A stretch of DNA of 64,000 bases, from positions 1 to 64,000 of the forward strand of contig CABIXM010000001.1 in NCBI GenBank assembly GCA_902362725.1, read 5' to 3'. Position 1 is the stretch's first letter. Each line of letters begins with the position of its first letter. Under the pieces are notes generated by a model. It saw only the letters and a program-made list of their open reading frames with translations, did not search any database and had not been told where the DNA came from. A program made the translations under genes and the position numbers. This document shows, piece by piece, positions 46,920 through 54,642 of this stretch. Source of the stretch: Clostridiaceae bacterium (GTDB lineage: Bacteria; Bacillota; Clostridia; Lachnospirales; Lachnospiraceae).

Positions 46920-48197
46920 ATGCTGGATATAAAATTTTTAAGAGAAAACCCGGAAATCGTAAAACAGAACATCCGTAATAAATTCCAGGATCAGAAGCTG
47001 GGACTGGTAGACGAGGTTATCGAACTGGACGCGCAGAAGCGGGCAGCTCAGCAGGAAGCAGATAATCTTCGCGCAGAGCGTAACAAGCTTTCCAAGCAGA
47101 TCGGCGCGCTGATGGGCCAGGGCAAGAAGGAAGAAGCAGAGGAAGTCAAGAAGCAGGTAGCTGCAGAGGCAGACCGTCTGGCAGAGCTTTCCGAGAAGGA
47201 AAAAGAGCTGGATGAGAAGATCCTGAAGGACATGATGACTATCCCGAACATTATTGACCCGAGTGTACCGATCGGGAAAGACGACAGCGAGAACGTAGAG
47301 GTTCAGCGCTACGGCGAGCCGGTGGTTCCGGATTTTGAGATTCCGTATCATACAGAAATTATGGAGCGTTTCAACGGCATCGACCTGGACAGTGCAAGAA
47401 AGGTAGCCGGAAACGGATTCTATTATCTGATGGGCGATATCGCGAGACTGCATTCCGCAGTGCTGGCTTACGCCCGCGACTTTATGATTAACAGAGGCTT
47501 TACTTACTGTGTACCGCCCTTCATGATCCGCAGCAACGTAGTAACCGGCGTTATGAGCTTCGCGGAGATGGACGCCATGATGTATAAGATCGAGGGCGAG
47601 GATCTGTATCTGATCGGTACCAGCGAGCATTCCATGATCGGTAAATTTATCGACAGCATTCTTCAGAAGGATGAGCTGCCGAAGACCCTGACCAGCTATT
47701 CTCCCTGCTTCCGTAAGGAGAAGGGCGCACACGGCCTGGAGGAGAGAGGCGTATATCGTATCCACCAGTTCGAGAAGCAGGAAATGATCGTAGTCTGCGA
47801 GCCCGAGGACAGCAAGATGTGGTTTGATCGTCTGTGGCAGAATACCGTAGACCTGTTCCGTTCCATGGACATCCCGGTACGTACTCTGGAGTGCTGCTCC
47901 GGCGATTTGGCTGACCTGAAGGTGAAATCTGTGGACGTAGAGGCATGGTCCCCGCGTCAGAAGAAGTACTTCGAGGTAGGAAGCTGCTCCAACCTGGGCG
48001 ATGCACAGGCACGTCGTCTGAAAATCCGTATCAACGGGGAAAAGGGCAAGTATTTCGCGCATACCTTAAATAATACCGTAGTTGCTCCGCCGCGTATGCT
48101 GATCGCGTTCCTGGAGAACAACCTGCAGGCAGACGGAAGCGTTCGTATCCCGGAGGCGCTGCAGCCGTACATGGGCGGTATGAAAGAGATTCGATAA
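46920..48197 (+). CDS. serS: seryl-tRNA synthetase
   Basis: A 425-residue class II synthetase. N-terminal two-helix coiled coil (~27-100) grips the long arm of tRNA-Ser. Motif 2 is in SPCFRKEKGAHGLEERGVYR and motif 3 in LNNTVVAPPRMLIAFLENN. No T-box leader fits in the 77-bp gap upstream. Its substrate, tRNA-Ser(GCU), is encoded at the left end of the window. Confidence 0.97.
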   Translation: MLDIKFLRENPEIVKQNIRNKFQDQKLGLVDEVIELDAQKRAAQQEADNLRAERNKLSKQIGALMGQGKKEEAEEVKKQVAAEADRLAELSEKEKELDEKILKDMMTIPNIIDPSVPIGKDDSENVEVQRYGEPVVPDFEIPYHTEIMERFNGIDLDSARKVAGNGFYYLMGDIARLHSAVLAYARDFMINRGFTYCVPPFMIRSNVVTGVMSFAEMDAMMYKIEGEDLYLIGTSEHSMIGKFIDSILQKDELPKTLTSYSPCFRKEKGAHGLEERGVYRIHQFEKQEMIVVCEPEDSKMWFDRLWQNTVDLFRSMDIPVRTLECCSGDLADLKVKSVDVEAWSPRQKKYFEVGSCSNLGDAQARRLKIRINGEKGKYFAHTLNNTVVAPPRMLIAFLENNLQADGSVRIPEALQPYMGGMKEIR

Positions 48198-48204
48198 AAA
48201 CAAA

Positions 48205-48264
48205 CTATCCACATATCCCACGGGTTATCCACAAAAGTGGATAATTCAGTGGAATTGTGGATAA
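48205..48264. other. secondary DnaA-box cluster between serS and the DUF3881 gene
   Basis: CTATCCACA (48205-48213), TTATCCACA (48225-48233, perfect), AGTGGATAA (48236-48244, reverse, one mismatch) and TGTGGATAA (48256-48264, reverse, perfect). This is as dense as the oriC cluster and lies 14 kb from it. Confidence 0.85.
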
Positions 48265-48288
48265 CTGATCCCGAAGGAGGTGATTACA

Positions 48289-49167
48289 GTGCATGAGTAT
48301 CTGAGAGCAATCGGATTCAGCCGAATTGAAAGTAAAGAAGAATTAAATCAGTTATTGAAAATGGCAGAGGAGAGTTACCAGATAGAGCGGACCTCCGGCG
48401 ATTACGAAGGGCATGATTTCTCCGAACGGAGAAAGGAATTTGCGCCGGGCATGGGTATTATGCTCCGGGGCGAGTACAATGAACGGGGCGAATACCAGAG
48501 CGAGTATTATTTTCCCTATTTCCAGGGACGACAGGAGAAGTTCTACGACAATATCACCATCGAGCGCCATGCGGAAAAGGAATCCTACGCGGGCGTCATC
48601 GACGATCTGGCCATGGGCGTCACGATCATTTTCTATGTACAGAATGTGGCGGACTACTTAAGTGAACGGCGGCGGAGTCATTTTTCATCCTGCACTGTCA
48701 CACTGAAACTCGCAGGACTGTCCACGGAGGGCAAGATCCTCCTGCCGGTGGCCCAGAGCCTGACGCCGGAGGAGAACACCCAGGCAATTCTGCAGCGGAC
48801 CAAACTGATTAAGGCGGCCCGCGAGGGGGATGAGGAGGCCATCGAGAACCTGACCATCGAGGACATGGATACCTATTCCATGATTTCACGGCGGATCGCC
48901 CATGAGGACGTCTTCTCGATTGTGTCCACGTATTTTATGCCTTACGGCGTGGAGTGCGACCATTATAATGTGCTGGGAGAGATTCTCGAGTATCATCTGG
49001 TGCAGAACAGCCTGACAAAGGAATGGATCTATGTTCTGACGCTGGAGAGCCACGATCTGGTCTTCGAGGTCTGCATCAACAAGGACGATCTGCTGGGTGA
49101 ACCGGCAGTGGGCCGCCGTTTCAAGGGCGTGGTCTGGATGCAGGGCGAGGTGATTTACCATAATTAA
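48289..49167 (+). CDS. DUF3881-family protein
   Basis: About 292 residues, no signal peptide or membrane helix. EYLRAIGFSRIESKEELNQL at the start and FKGVVWMQGEVIYHN at the end match the DUF3881 family of Lachnospiraceae. The start is GTG at 48289 with AGGAGG eight bases upstream; an earlier GTG overlaps that RBS. The upstream region holds the DnaA-box cluster, so DnaA may affect its expression. Function unknown. Confidence 0.82.
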   Translation: MHEYLRAIGFSRIESKEELNQLLKMAEESYQIERTSGDYEGHDFSERRKEFAPGMGIMLRGEYNERGEYQSEYYFPYFQGRQEKFYDNITIERHAEKESYAGVIDDLAMGVTIIFYVQNVADYLSERRRSHFSSCTVTLKLAGLSTEGKILLPVAQSLTPEENTQAILQRTKLIKAAREGDEEAIENLTIEDMDTYSMISRRIAHEDVFSIVSTYFMPYGVECDHYNVLGEILEYHLVQNSLTKEWIYVLTLESHDLVFEVCINKDDLLGEPAVGRRFKGVVWMQGEVIYHN

Positions 49168-49193
49168 CAGAAAACGAGAGATAGTATAAAAGG

Positions 49194-49234
49194 AAAACGG
49201 ACTGAATGGGTAATAAAATTCAGTCCGTTTTTGT
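49194..49234 (+). terminator. terminator after the DUF3881 gene
   Basis: AAAACGGACTGAAT (49194-49207) pairs with ATTCAGTCCGTTTT (49218-49231), 14-bp perfect stem with T-run. Confidence 0.92.
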
Positions 49235-49255
49235 GGATAAGAAAAGGAAATGAAT

Positions 49256-50083
49256 ATGTCTCATATCATAGAAATCAGCAATTTTGACGCGCCGGAGCTG
49301 GATATCTACGCGCGTAACAGCGAAAATCAGTTAGTCAACCGGGCTAACCCGAAGCAAGGAATGTTTATCGCGGAAAGCCCCAGAGTCATCGAACGGGCAC
49401 TGGATACAGGGTATGAGCCGGTGTCCTGTCTGGTGGAAAAGCGCCAGCTCGAGGGCGAAGCAAAAGAAATCCTTAAGCGGTTGGGCGACATTCCTGTATA
49501 CACGGCGGAAATGGAGGTTCTGGCGCAGCTTACGGGCTTTAAGCTGACCAGGGGAATGCTCTGTGCCATGTATCGGAAAGCCCTTCCGTCTGTGCGGGAG
49601 GTGTGCGGGAACGCCCGGCGTATTGCCATTCTGGAAAATGTGGTAAACCCTACGAATGTGGGCGCTATTTTCCGTTCCGCGGCTGCCCTTCATATGGATG
49701 CGGTGCTCCTGACCTTCGATTGCAGCAATCCCCTTTACCGCCGGGCAGTACGGGTCAGTATGGGAACGGTGTTTCAGATTCCATGGACCTTTTTCGACAA
49801 AGAGGAGTGGCCGGAAAAAGGAATTGGAATGTTGCGGGAGCTTGGCTTTAAAACCGCAGCCCTAGCTTTGAAGGACGATTCGGTCAGTATCGATGATCCG
49901 GATCTGATGAGTGAGGAAAAGCTGGCGCTGATTCTGGGAACCGAGGGGGACGGCCTGGCAGCTTCTACCATTGCGGACTGTGATTATACGGTAAAAATTC
50001 CCATGTCCCACGGGGTAGATTCCCTGAATGTGGCGGCGGCCAGCGCGGTGGCGTTCTGGCAGGTGGGACAAAAAAACAGATAA
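49256..50083 (+). CDS. SpoU/TrmH-family RNA 2'-O-methyltransferase
   Basis: About 275 residues. An N-terminal substrate-binding domain (KQGMFIAESPRVIERALDTG) is followed by the SPOUT knot: NPTNVGAIFRSAAALHMDAV (motif 1), LILGTEGDGL (motif 2), IPMSHGVDSLNVAAASAVAF (motif 3). The target (23S rRNA or tRNA) cannot be assigned. The second ATG is better spaced from AAAGGA than the first one six bases upstream. Confidence 0.92.
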   Translation: MSHIIEISNFDAPELDIYARNSENQLVNRANPKQGMFIAESPRVIERALDTGYEPVSCLVEKRQLEGEAKEILKRLGDIPVYTAEMEVLAQLTGFKLTRGMLCAMYRKALPSVREVCGNARRIAILENVVNPTNVGAIFRSAAALHMDAVLLTFDCSNPLYRRAVRVSMGTVFQIPWTFFDKEEWPEKGIGMLRELGFKTAALALKDDSVSIDDPDLMSEEKLALILGTEGDGLAASTIADCDYTVKIPMSHGVDSLNVAAASAVAFWQVGQKNR

Positions 50084-50089
50084 GAAAAC

Positions 50090-50103
50090 CGAACATTTGT
50101 TCT
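50090..50103. promoter_or_regulatory. LexA (SOS) box
   Basis: CGAACATTTGTTCT matches the Firmicutes SOS operator CGAAC-n4-GTTCG with one mismatch at the last base. It abuts the -35 of the promoter below. Confidence 0.85.
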
Positions 50104-50131
50104 TGAAAATAAGATGCGGTTGTTTTATAAT
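50103..50131 (+). promoter_or_regulatory. promoter of the Y-family polymerase gene
   Basis: -35 TTGAAA (50103-50108), 17-bp spacer, -10 TATAAT (50126-50131), directly downstream of and overlapping the LexA box by one base. Confidence 0.8.
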
Positions 50132-50196
50132 AAGGACAAGAATAATAAGCATAATAAGAAGAGCGACACCGGAAGCGGTTGGAGGTGTTTGGAAAA

Positions 50197-51723
50197 ATGG
50201 AAAAAGAACATTGCTATGTGGCGATTGATTTAAAATCCTTCTATGCCTCCGTGGAATGTCGGGAACGGGGACTGGATCCGCTGACGACGAACTTGGTGGT
50301 GGCTGATCCGGAGCGGACGGAAAAAACCATCTGTCTGGCAGTGACGCCTGCGCTGAAGGCATACGGGATCTCTGGCCGGGCCAGGCTTTTCGAGGTCGTA
50401 GAGAGAGTACGTGCGGTCAATGCGGAGCGGCTTCGGCGGGCGCCGGGAAGGCAGTTTACGGGAGCTTCGTCGGACGCGGCGGAGCTGGCGGCCCATCCGG
50501 AATACGCCCTGGATTACATCATAGCGGTTCCCCGGATGGCCCATTATCTGGAATACAGCTCACAGATATACGAGATCTATCTGAACTATATTGCACCGGA
50601 GGATATGCATGTCTATTCCATCGACGAGGTATTCATGGATGTAAGCACCTATCTGAATACCTATCAGAAGACGCCCCGAGAGCTGGCGGCAGAAATGATC
50701 CGGGCAGTCTACCGGGAGACCGACATCACAGCTACAGCCGGGATCGGTACCAATCTATATCTCTGTAAAGTAGCTATGGATATCCTGGCCAAGCACGTGG
50801 AGCCGGATGCAGACGGCATCCGCATCGCGGAGCTGGATGAGATGTCCTATCGGCGTAAGCTCTGGAGTCATCGGCCGTTGACGGATTTCTGGCGGGTGGG
50901 TCCCGGCTATGCCAGAAAGCTTCAGGAGCAGGGTCTGTATACCATGGGCGATATCGCCCGTTGTTCTGTGGGAAAGCCAGGCGATTACTACAACGAAGAA
51001 CTTTTATATAAGCTGTTTGGCGTCAATGCGGAGCTTCTGATCGATCACGCCTGGGGCTGGGAACCCTGTACGATTCCCGAAATCAAGGCCTATAAGCCCG
51101 AGAATAACAGCATCGTCTCCGGCCAGGTACTTCAGTATCCTTATGAATATGAAAAAGCCCGGATGGTGGTTCGGGAGATGACCGATTTGCTGGCGCTGGA
51201 TCTGGTGGATAAGGGTCTGGTGACCGATCAACTGGTACTGACGGTTGGATACGATATAGACAACCTGACGGATCCGGAGCGCAGAAAGAATTATCATGGG
51301 GAAATTACCGTGGATCGATATGGACGCAGGGTCCCTAAGCACGCCCACGGTACGGCCAATCTGGAACGGCAGACATCCTCCTCTGCTATCCTGATTCAGG
51401 CGATTTTAGAACTGTGTGAGAGAATCGTAAATAAAAACCTGCTGGTGCGCCGCATTACAGTGACGGCCAATCACCTGGTGCGGGAAGAGAGCGTACAGAA
51501 GAAAGAGACCTATGAGCAGCTCAGCCTGTTTACCGATTATGAGGCAGAAAAAAAGGAAACGGAAGCGCAGAAAGAGGCCTTGGAAAAGGAAAAGCGTCTG
51601 CAGAAAGCCATGCTGGACATCAAGAAACGATATGGAAAAAACGCAATCCTGAAGGGCTCGAACCTGCAGGAAGGAGCCACCGCCCAGCACCGGAACAGCC
51701 AGATCGGAGGCCACCGGGCCTAG
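50197..51723 (+). CDS. Y-family DNA polymerase (UmuC/UvrX-like translesion polymerase)
   Basis: A 508-residue error-prone polymerase. The metal-binding site is AIDLKSFYASVEC (D11) and YSIDEVFMDVS (D143, E144). A helix-hairpin-helix region (LTDFWRVGPGYARKLQEQGL) and the little-finger domain follow. A C-terminal tail carries QLSLF (441-445), a perfect beta-clamp-binding motif, and ends with a conserved NSQIGGHRA. GGAGG lies ten bases before the chosen ATG. Control by LexA is expected from the upstream box. It is followed after 66 bp by a YolD-like gene, the usual partner of UvrX. Confidence 0.94.
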   Translation: MEKEHCYVAIDLKSFYASVECRERGLDPLTTNLVVADPERTEKTICLAVTPALKAYGISGRARLFEVVERVRAVNAERLRRAPGRQFTGASSDAAELAAHPEYALDYIIAVPRMAHYLEYSSQIYEIYLNYIAPEDMHVYSIDEVFMDVSTYLNTYQKTPRELAAEMIRAVYRETDITATAGIGTNLYLCKVAMDILAKHVEPDADGIRIAELDEMSYRRKLWSHRPLTDFWRVGPGYARKLQEQGLYTMGDIARCSVGKPGDYYNEELLYKLFGVNAELLIDHAWGWEPCTIPEIKAYKPENNSIVSGQVLQYPYEYEKARMVVREMTDLLALDLVDKGLVTDQLVLTVGYDIDNLTDPERRKNYHGEITVDRYGRRVPKHAHGTANLERQTSSSAILIQAILELCERIVNKNLLVRRITVTANHLVREESVQKKETYEQLSLFTDYEAEKKETEAQKEALEKEKRLQKAMLDIKKRYGKNAILKGSNLQEGATAQHRNSQIGGHRA

Positions 51724-51789
51724 CGCAGAGCTGCCGTTTGTTATGCGGAAAATCAGAAAGAAAATCATTTAGAAAGAAGATTTTGATTT

Positions 51790-51996
51790 ATGGGAAAATC
51801 AGATTCATACGAAGATATCATCCATTTACCGCACCACCAGTCCACAGTACATCCCCAGATGCCCCGCGCTGATCGGGCGGCTCAGTTCTCACCCTTCGCA
51901 GCCCTGACCGGCCACGAGGCAGCCATCCGGGAGACCGCCGAACGGGTAGAGCAGGAGCGGGACAGCCGGGAGACAGAACCGGTGTGGGAGACTTAG
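51790..51996 (+). CDS. YolD-like protein, probably C-terminally truncated
   Basis: A 68-residue protein beginning with SYEDIIHLPHHQSTVHPQMP then RADRAAQFSPFAALTGHEAA, which is the N-terminal block of YolD-like proteins found next to Y-family polymerases in Clostridia. Members I recall are ~110-130 residues and continue with a beta-rich C-terminal half that is missing here. The downstream sequence to the MATE gene holds no continuation in another frame. A 3' deletion is likely; whether it is functional is unclear. Confidence 0.7.
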   Translation: MGKSDSYEDIIHLPHHQSTVHPQMPRADRAAQFSPFAALTGHEAAIRETAERVEQERDSRETEPVWET

Positions 51997-52067
51997 CAAG
52001 CGTAAAAAGAGGGTCACAGACGCACTCCGAAAAACAGGTTCCGGTGAAGAAAGGAAACCTCAGCTAC

Positions 52068-53402
52068 TTAAGTATCAGCAAAATGCAGATTCCGAATCAT
52101 CCGGTAATACACCGGAATCAGCAGTCCGCAGGCTCCGGCCCAGGCCAGAGGACTGGCCAGACAGACGCCCATATAGCCGATAGCTGCCGTAAGGCCGATG
52201 GTGGCGGTCAGACGCATGACGAGCTCTATCATACAGGCGGCAAAGGGAGCAGTACCATTCTGCATGCTCTGGATGCTGGTCCGGTAGACAGCCAGAAGTC
52301 CCAGCAGCCAGTAGAAGGGAGCCACGATCAGCAGATAGCCGTTGGCATAGGAGAAGATTTCATCACTGGGATTTGCGATAAATAGTGTTACAATGGGGTG
52401 GCGCAGCAGAATGATTCCGGCGCACATCAGGAGATTCAGAGCCTCCGTCTGGAGCAGAGAAGCCCGGACGCCTGCCAGAATTCTGTCCTTTTTACCGGCT
52501 CCATAGTTTTGGGCCACATAGTTGGAGATAGCGGTCATCATGGCGTTATTGACCAGAACGGATACCTGGTCGGCCTTGGTAGCGGCTGTATAGCCGGCGA
52601 CTGCCGCAGATCCCAGAGCGTTGACGGTAGACTGCATGGAGATCTGGCCAATGCACATGACAGACATCTGGAAGCCCATGGGAAAACCGATTTTCAGATG
52701 GGAGATAAGATCCGGGCCGATGCCGTGAAAACCCGTCCGGTGGAGCCGCAGTATTTCAAAGGAACGTAAACCCGCAATCAGGCACAAAAAGGCCGAAATA
52801 AACTGGGACAGTACCGTCGCCCAGGCAGCGCCTGCTACGCCCATGTGCAGTGGGACGATAAAAACGATATCAAGAACCACATTTAAGAGCGAAGAAAAGA
52901 TCAGAAAGTACAGGGGTGTCCGGCTGTCGCCGAGAGCCCGGAGCAGATTGGAGATCAGATTGTAGAAAACCGGCGCGGCGGTGCCAAGCAGGATAACGAA
53001 CATATAGTCATAGGCCTGCTGATAGATATCCTCCGGCGTATGGATCCAGTCCAGGATCGGACGGGAGAGCGCGCAGCAAACCAGTGTTACGAAAATGGTA
53101 AAAAGGATGCTTAACAGGGTGGACGCAGCTACGCTTCTGCGCATACCGACTGTGTCTTTTGCGCCGAACCGCTGACCCAGACAGATACCGAAGCCATTGG
53201 TAAAGCCCTGGATAAAGCAGAGTACAAAATATACAATCATACTGGTGGCGCCTACGGCAGCCAGCGCGTCGGCGCCCAGCGTCCGTCCCACAATGACAGA
53301 ATCTGCCAGCGTGTAAAATAACTGGAACAGGTTGCCTCCGATTACCGGAAGCGCAAAGATAAGAAGCGCCCGGAACGGGCGCCCTTCGGTCAGGTCTAGC
53401 AT
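52068..53402 (-). CDS. MATE-family efflux transporter
   Basis: A 444-residue membrane protein with twelve helices in two MatE repeats (LPVIGGNLFQLFYTLADSVI then VGRTLGADALAAVG at the start; FPMGFQMSVMCIGQISMQST for the second half). It exports cationic drugs or metabolites with Na+ or H+. Convergent with the YolD-like gene and 72 bp from it; no strong terminator is visible between. Substrate unknown. Confidence 0.93.
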   Translation of the reverse strand: MLDLTEGRPFRALLIFALPVIGGNLFQLFYTLADSVIVGRTLGADALAAVGATSMIVYFVLCFIQGFTNGFGICLGQRFGAKDTVGMRRSVAASTLLSILFTIFVTLVCCALSRPILDWIHTPEDIYQQAYDYMFVILLGTAAPVFYNLISNLLRALGDSRTPLYFLIFSSLLNVVLDIVFIVPLHMGVAGAAWATVLSQFISAFLCLIAGLRSFEILRLHRTGFHGIGPDLISHLKIGFPMGFQMSVMCIGQISMQSTVNALGSAAVAGYTAATKADQVSVLVNNAMMTAISNYVAQNYGAGKKDRILAGVRASLLQTEALNLLMCAGIILLRHPIVTLFIANPSDEIFSYANGYLLIVAPFYWLLGLLAVYRTSIQSMQNGTAPFAACMIELVMRLTATIGLTAAIGYMGVCLASPLAWAGACGLLIPVYYRMIRNLHFADT

Positions 53403-53481
53403 AGATAGCAGGCTCTCCTTTTCGATGTCATACGAATACGATTTTAAATCTTTCTTATAGTAACGCGGAGAAAAAGAGAGG

Positions 53482-54642
53482 TCAAGAAAAATTTTGCCAG
53501 TTTATGTGCCGCTTTTTCAGGCGCAGATATACGTACTCCCGGAAAAGGGTGTACAAAACGGAGGTCAGTGGGATAAAGACAAGCATTCCCACAATTCCCA
53601 TCAGATTTCCGCCAATTGTCACAGCCGCAAGCACCCAGATGGAGGGCAGCCCGACAGAGCCGCCGACCACATGAGGATAAATCAGATTTCCCTCCAGCTG
53701 TTGAAGAACCAGAAATACAAGAATAAACAAAACAGCCTGTTTGGGACTTACCATGAAAATGAGAAAGGTTGCCGTTGCACAGCCTATGAATGCGCCGAAA
53801 ATGGGAATCAAAGCGGTAAACGCAATCAGAATTCCGATTAAAAGCGCATAGGGCATTTTTAAAATACTTAAGACAAGGAGAAACATACTTCCGAGAATCA
53901 CCGCTTCCAGGCACTGTCCGGTAAGAAAATTTGCAAAGGTCCGATAAGTCAGGGAACAGATTCGAAGGGAGGCTTCCGCTTTTTCTTTTGGGAGAAAGGC
54001 AAAAAATACCTTCCTTACCTGAATGCGCAATTTTTCTTTCTGAAACAGAATATAACAGGCAAAAGAAAACGCGATAAAAAAGGTCGTGATACCGCTGACG
54101 ATGGAGCCGACAGCCAGTATGGTTGTGTTCATCACATTTCCGGTTCCTTTTCCCAGAAGGCCCATTCCCCATCTGACGGCCTGGTCCGGATCAAACCGGA
54201 TCTGATTTACCAGCTGCACGATTTCCTGGTTATTGTGTGAAAATTCCAGAATCCAGGTCTGCATCTGAGGAATAAAGGCAGTGATGTTTGTGATTAGAGT
54301 TCCGATGGTCCTGGTAAGCTGGGGAATGACTCCAAACATCACGAGGACAAGGAGGACGACAATCCCGGTAAGGGTGAGAAGCAGGCTTACGGGCCGCGCG
54401 AATTTTTCGGCGGCCTTCGTTCCTTTTTCCTTTGCGTTTCCAAAGAGCTTCTTTTCTAAGAAGCTCATGGGGACATTGATGACAAAGGCGATGGCGCCTC
54501 CCAGCGCAAAGGGAGACAGAATGTCCCAGATGGTTTTTATTACATCGATCACGATATCGAATTTCCACAGCGCAATGACAAAAAATGCGGTAAATACGAT
54601 GAGTTCGCGGATTTTTTTCATGGATAAGTTATTTAGATCCAT
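53482..54642 (-). CDS. AI-2E-family (UPF0118) transporter
   Basis: About 386 residues with seven to eight helices. SPFALGGAIAFVINVPMSFL near the N-terminus and ALIPIFGAFIGCATATFLIF plus VVGGSVGLPSIWVLAAVTIG later are diagnostic of the PF01594 family, whose members move autoinducer-2, Na+/H+ or other solutes. The start (fifth Met of the frame) has GGAG six bases upstream and overlaps the 3' end of the P-type ATPase gene by 14 bp, so it is translated from the Mn2+-riboswitch transcript. Confidence 0.9.
   Translation of the reverse strand: MDLNNLSMKKIRELIVFTAFFVIALWKFDIVIDVIKTIWDILSPFALGGAIAFVINVPMSFLEKKLFGNAKEKGTKAAEKFARPVSLLLTLTGIVVLLVLVMFGVIPQLTRTIGTLITNITAFIPQMQTWILEFSHNNQEIVQLVNQIRFDPDQAVRWGMGLLGKGTGNVMNTTILAVGSIVSGITTFFIAFSFACYILFQKEKLRIQVRKVFFAFLPKEKAEASLRICSLTYRTFANFLTGQCLEAVILGSMFLLVLSILKMPYALLIGILIAFTALIPIFGAFIGCATATFLIFMVSPKQAVLFILVFLVLQQLEGNLIYPHVVGGSVGLPSIWVLAAVTIGGNLMGIVGMLVFIPLTSVLYTLFREYVYLRLKKRHINWQNFS

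Noticed and set aside
46938..48062. 374-codon frame on the minus strand
   Set aside because: Antisense to serS, no domain, no RBS.
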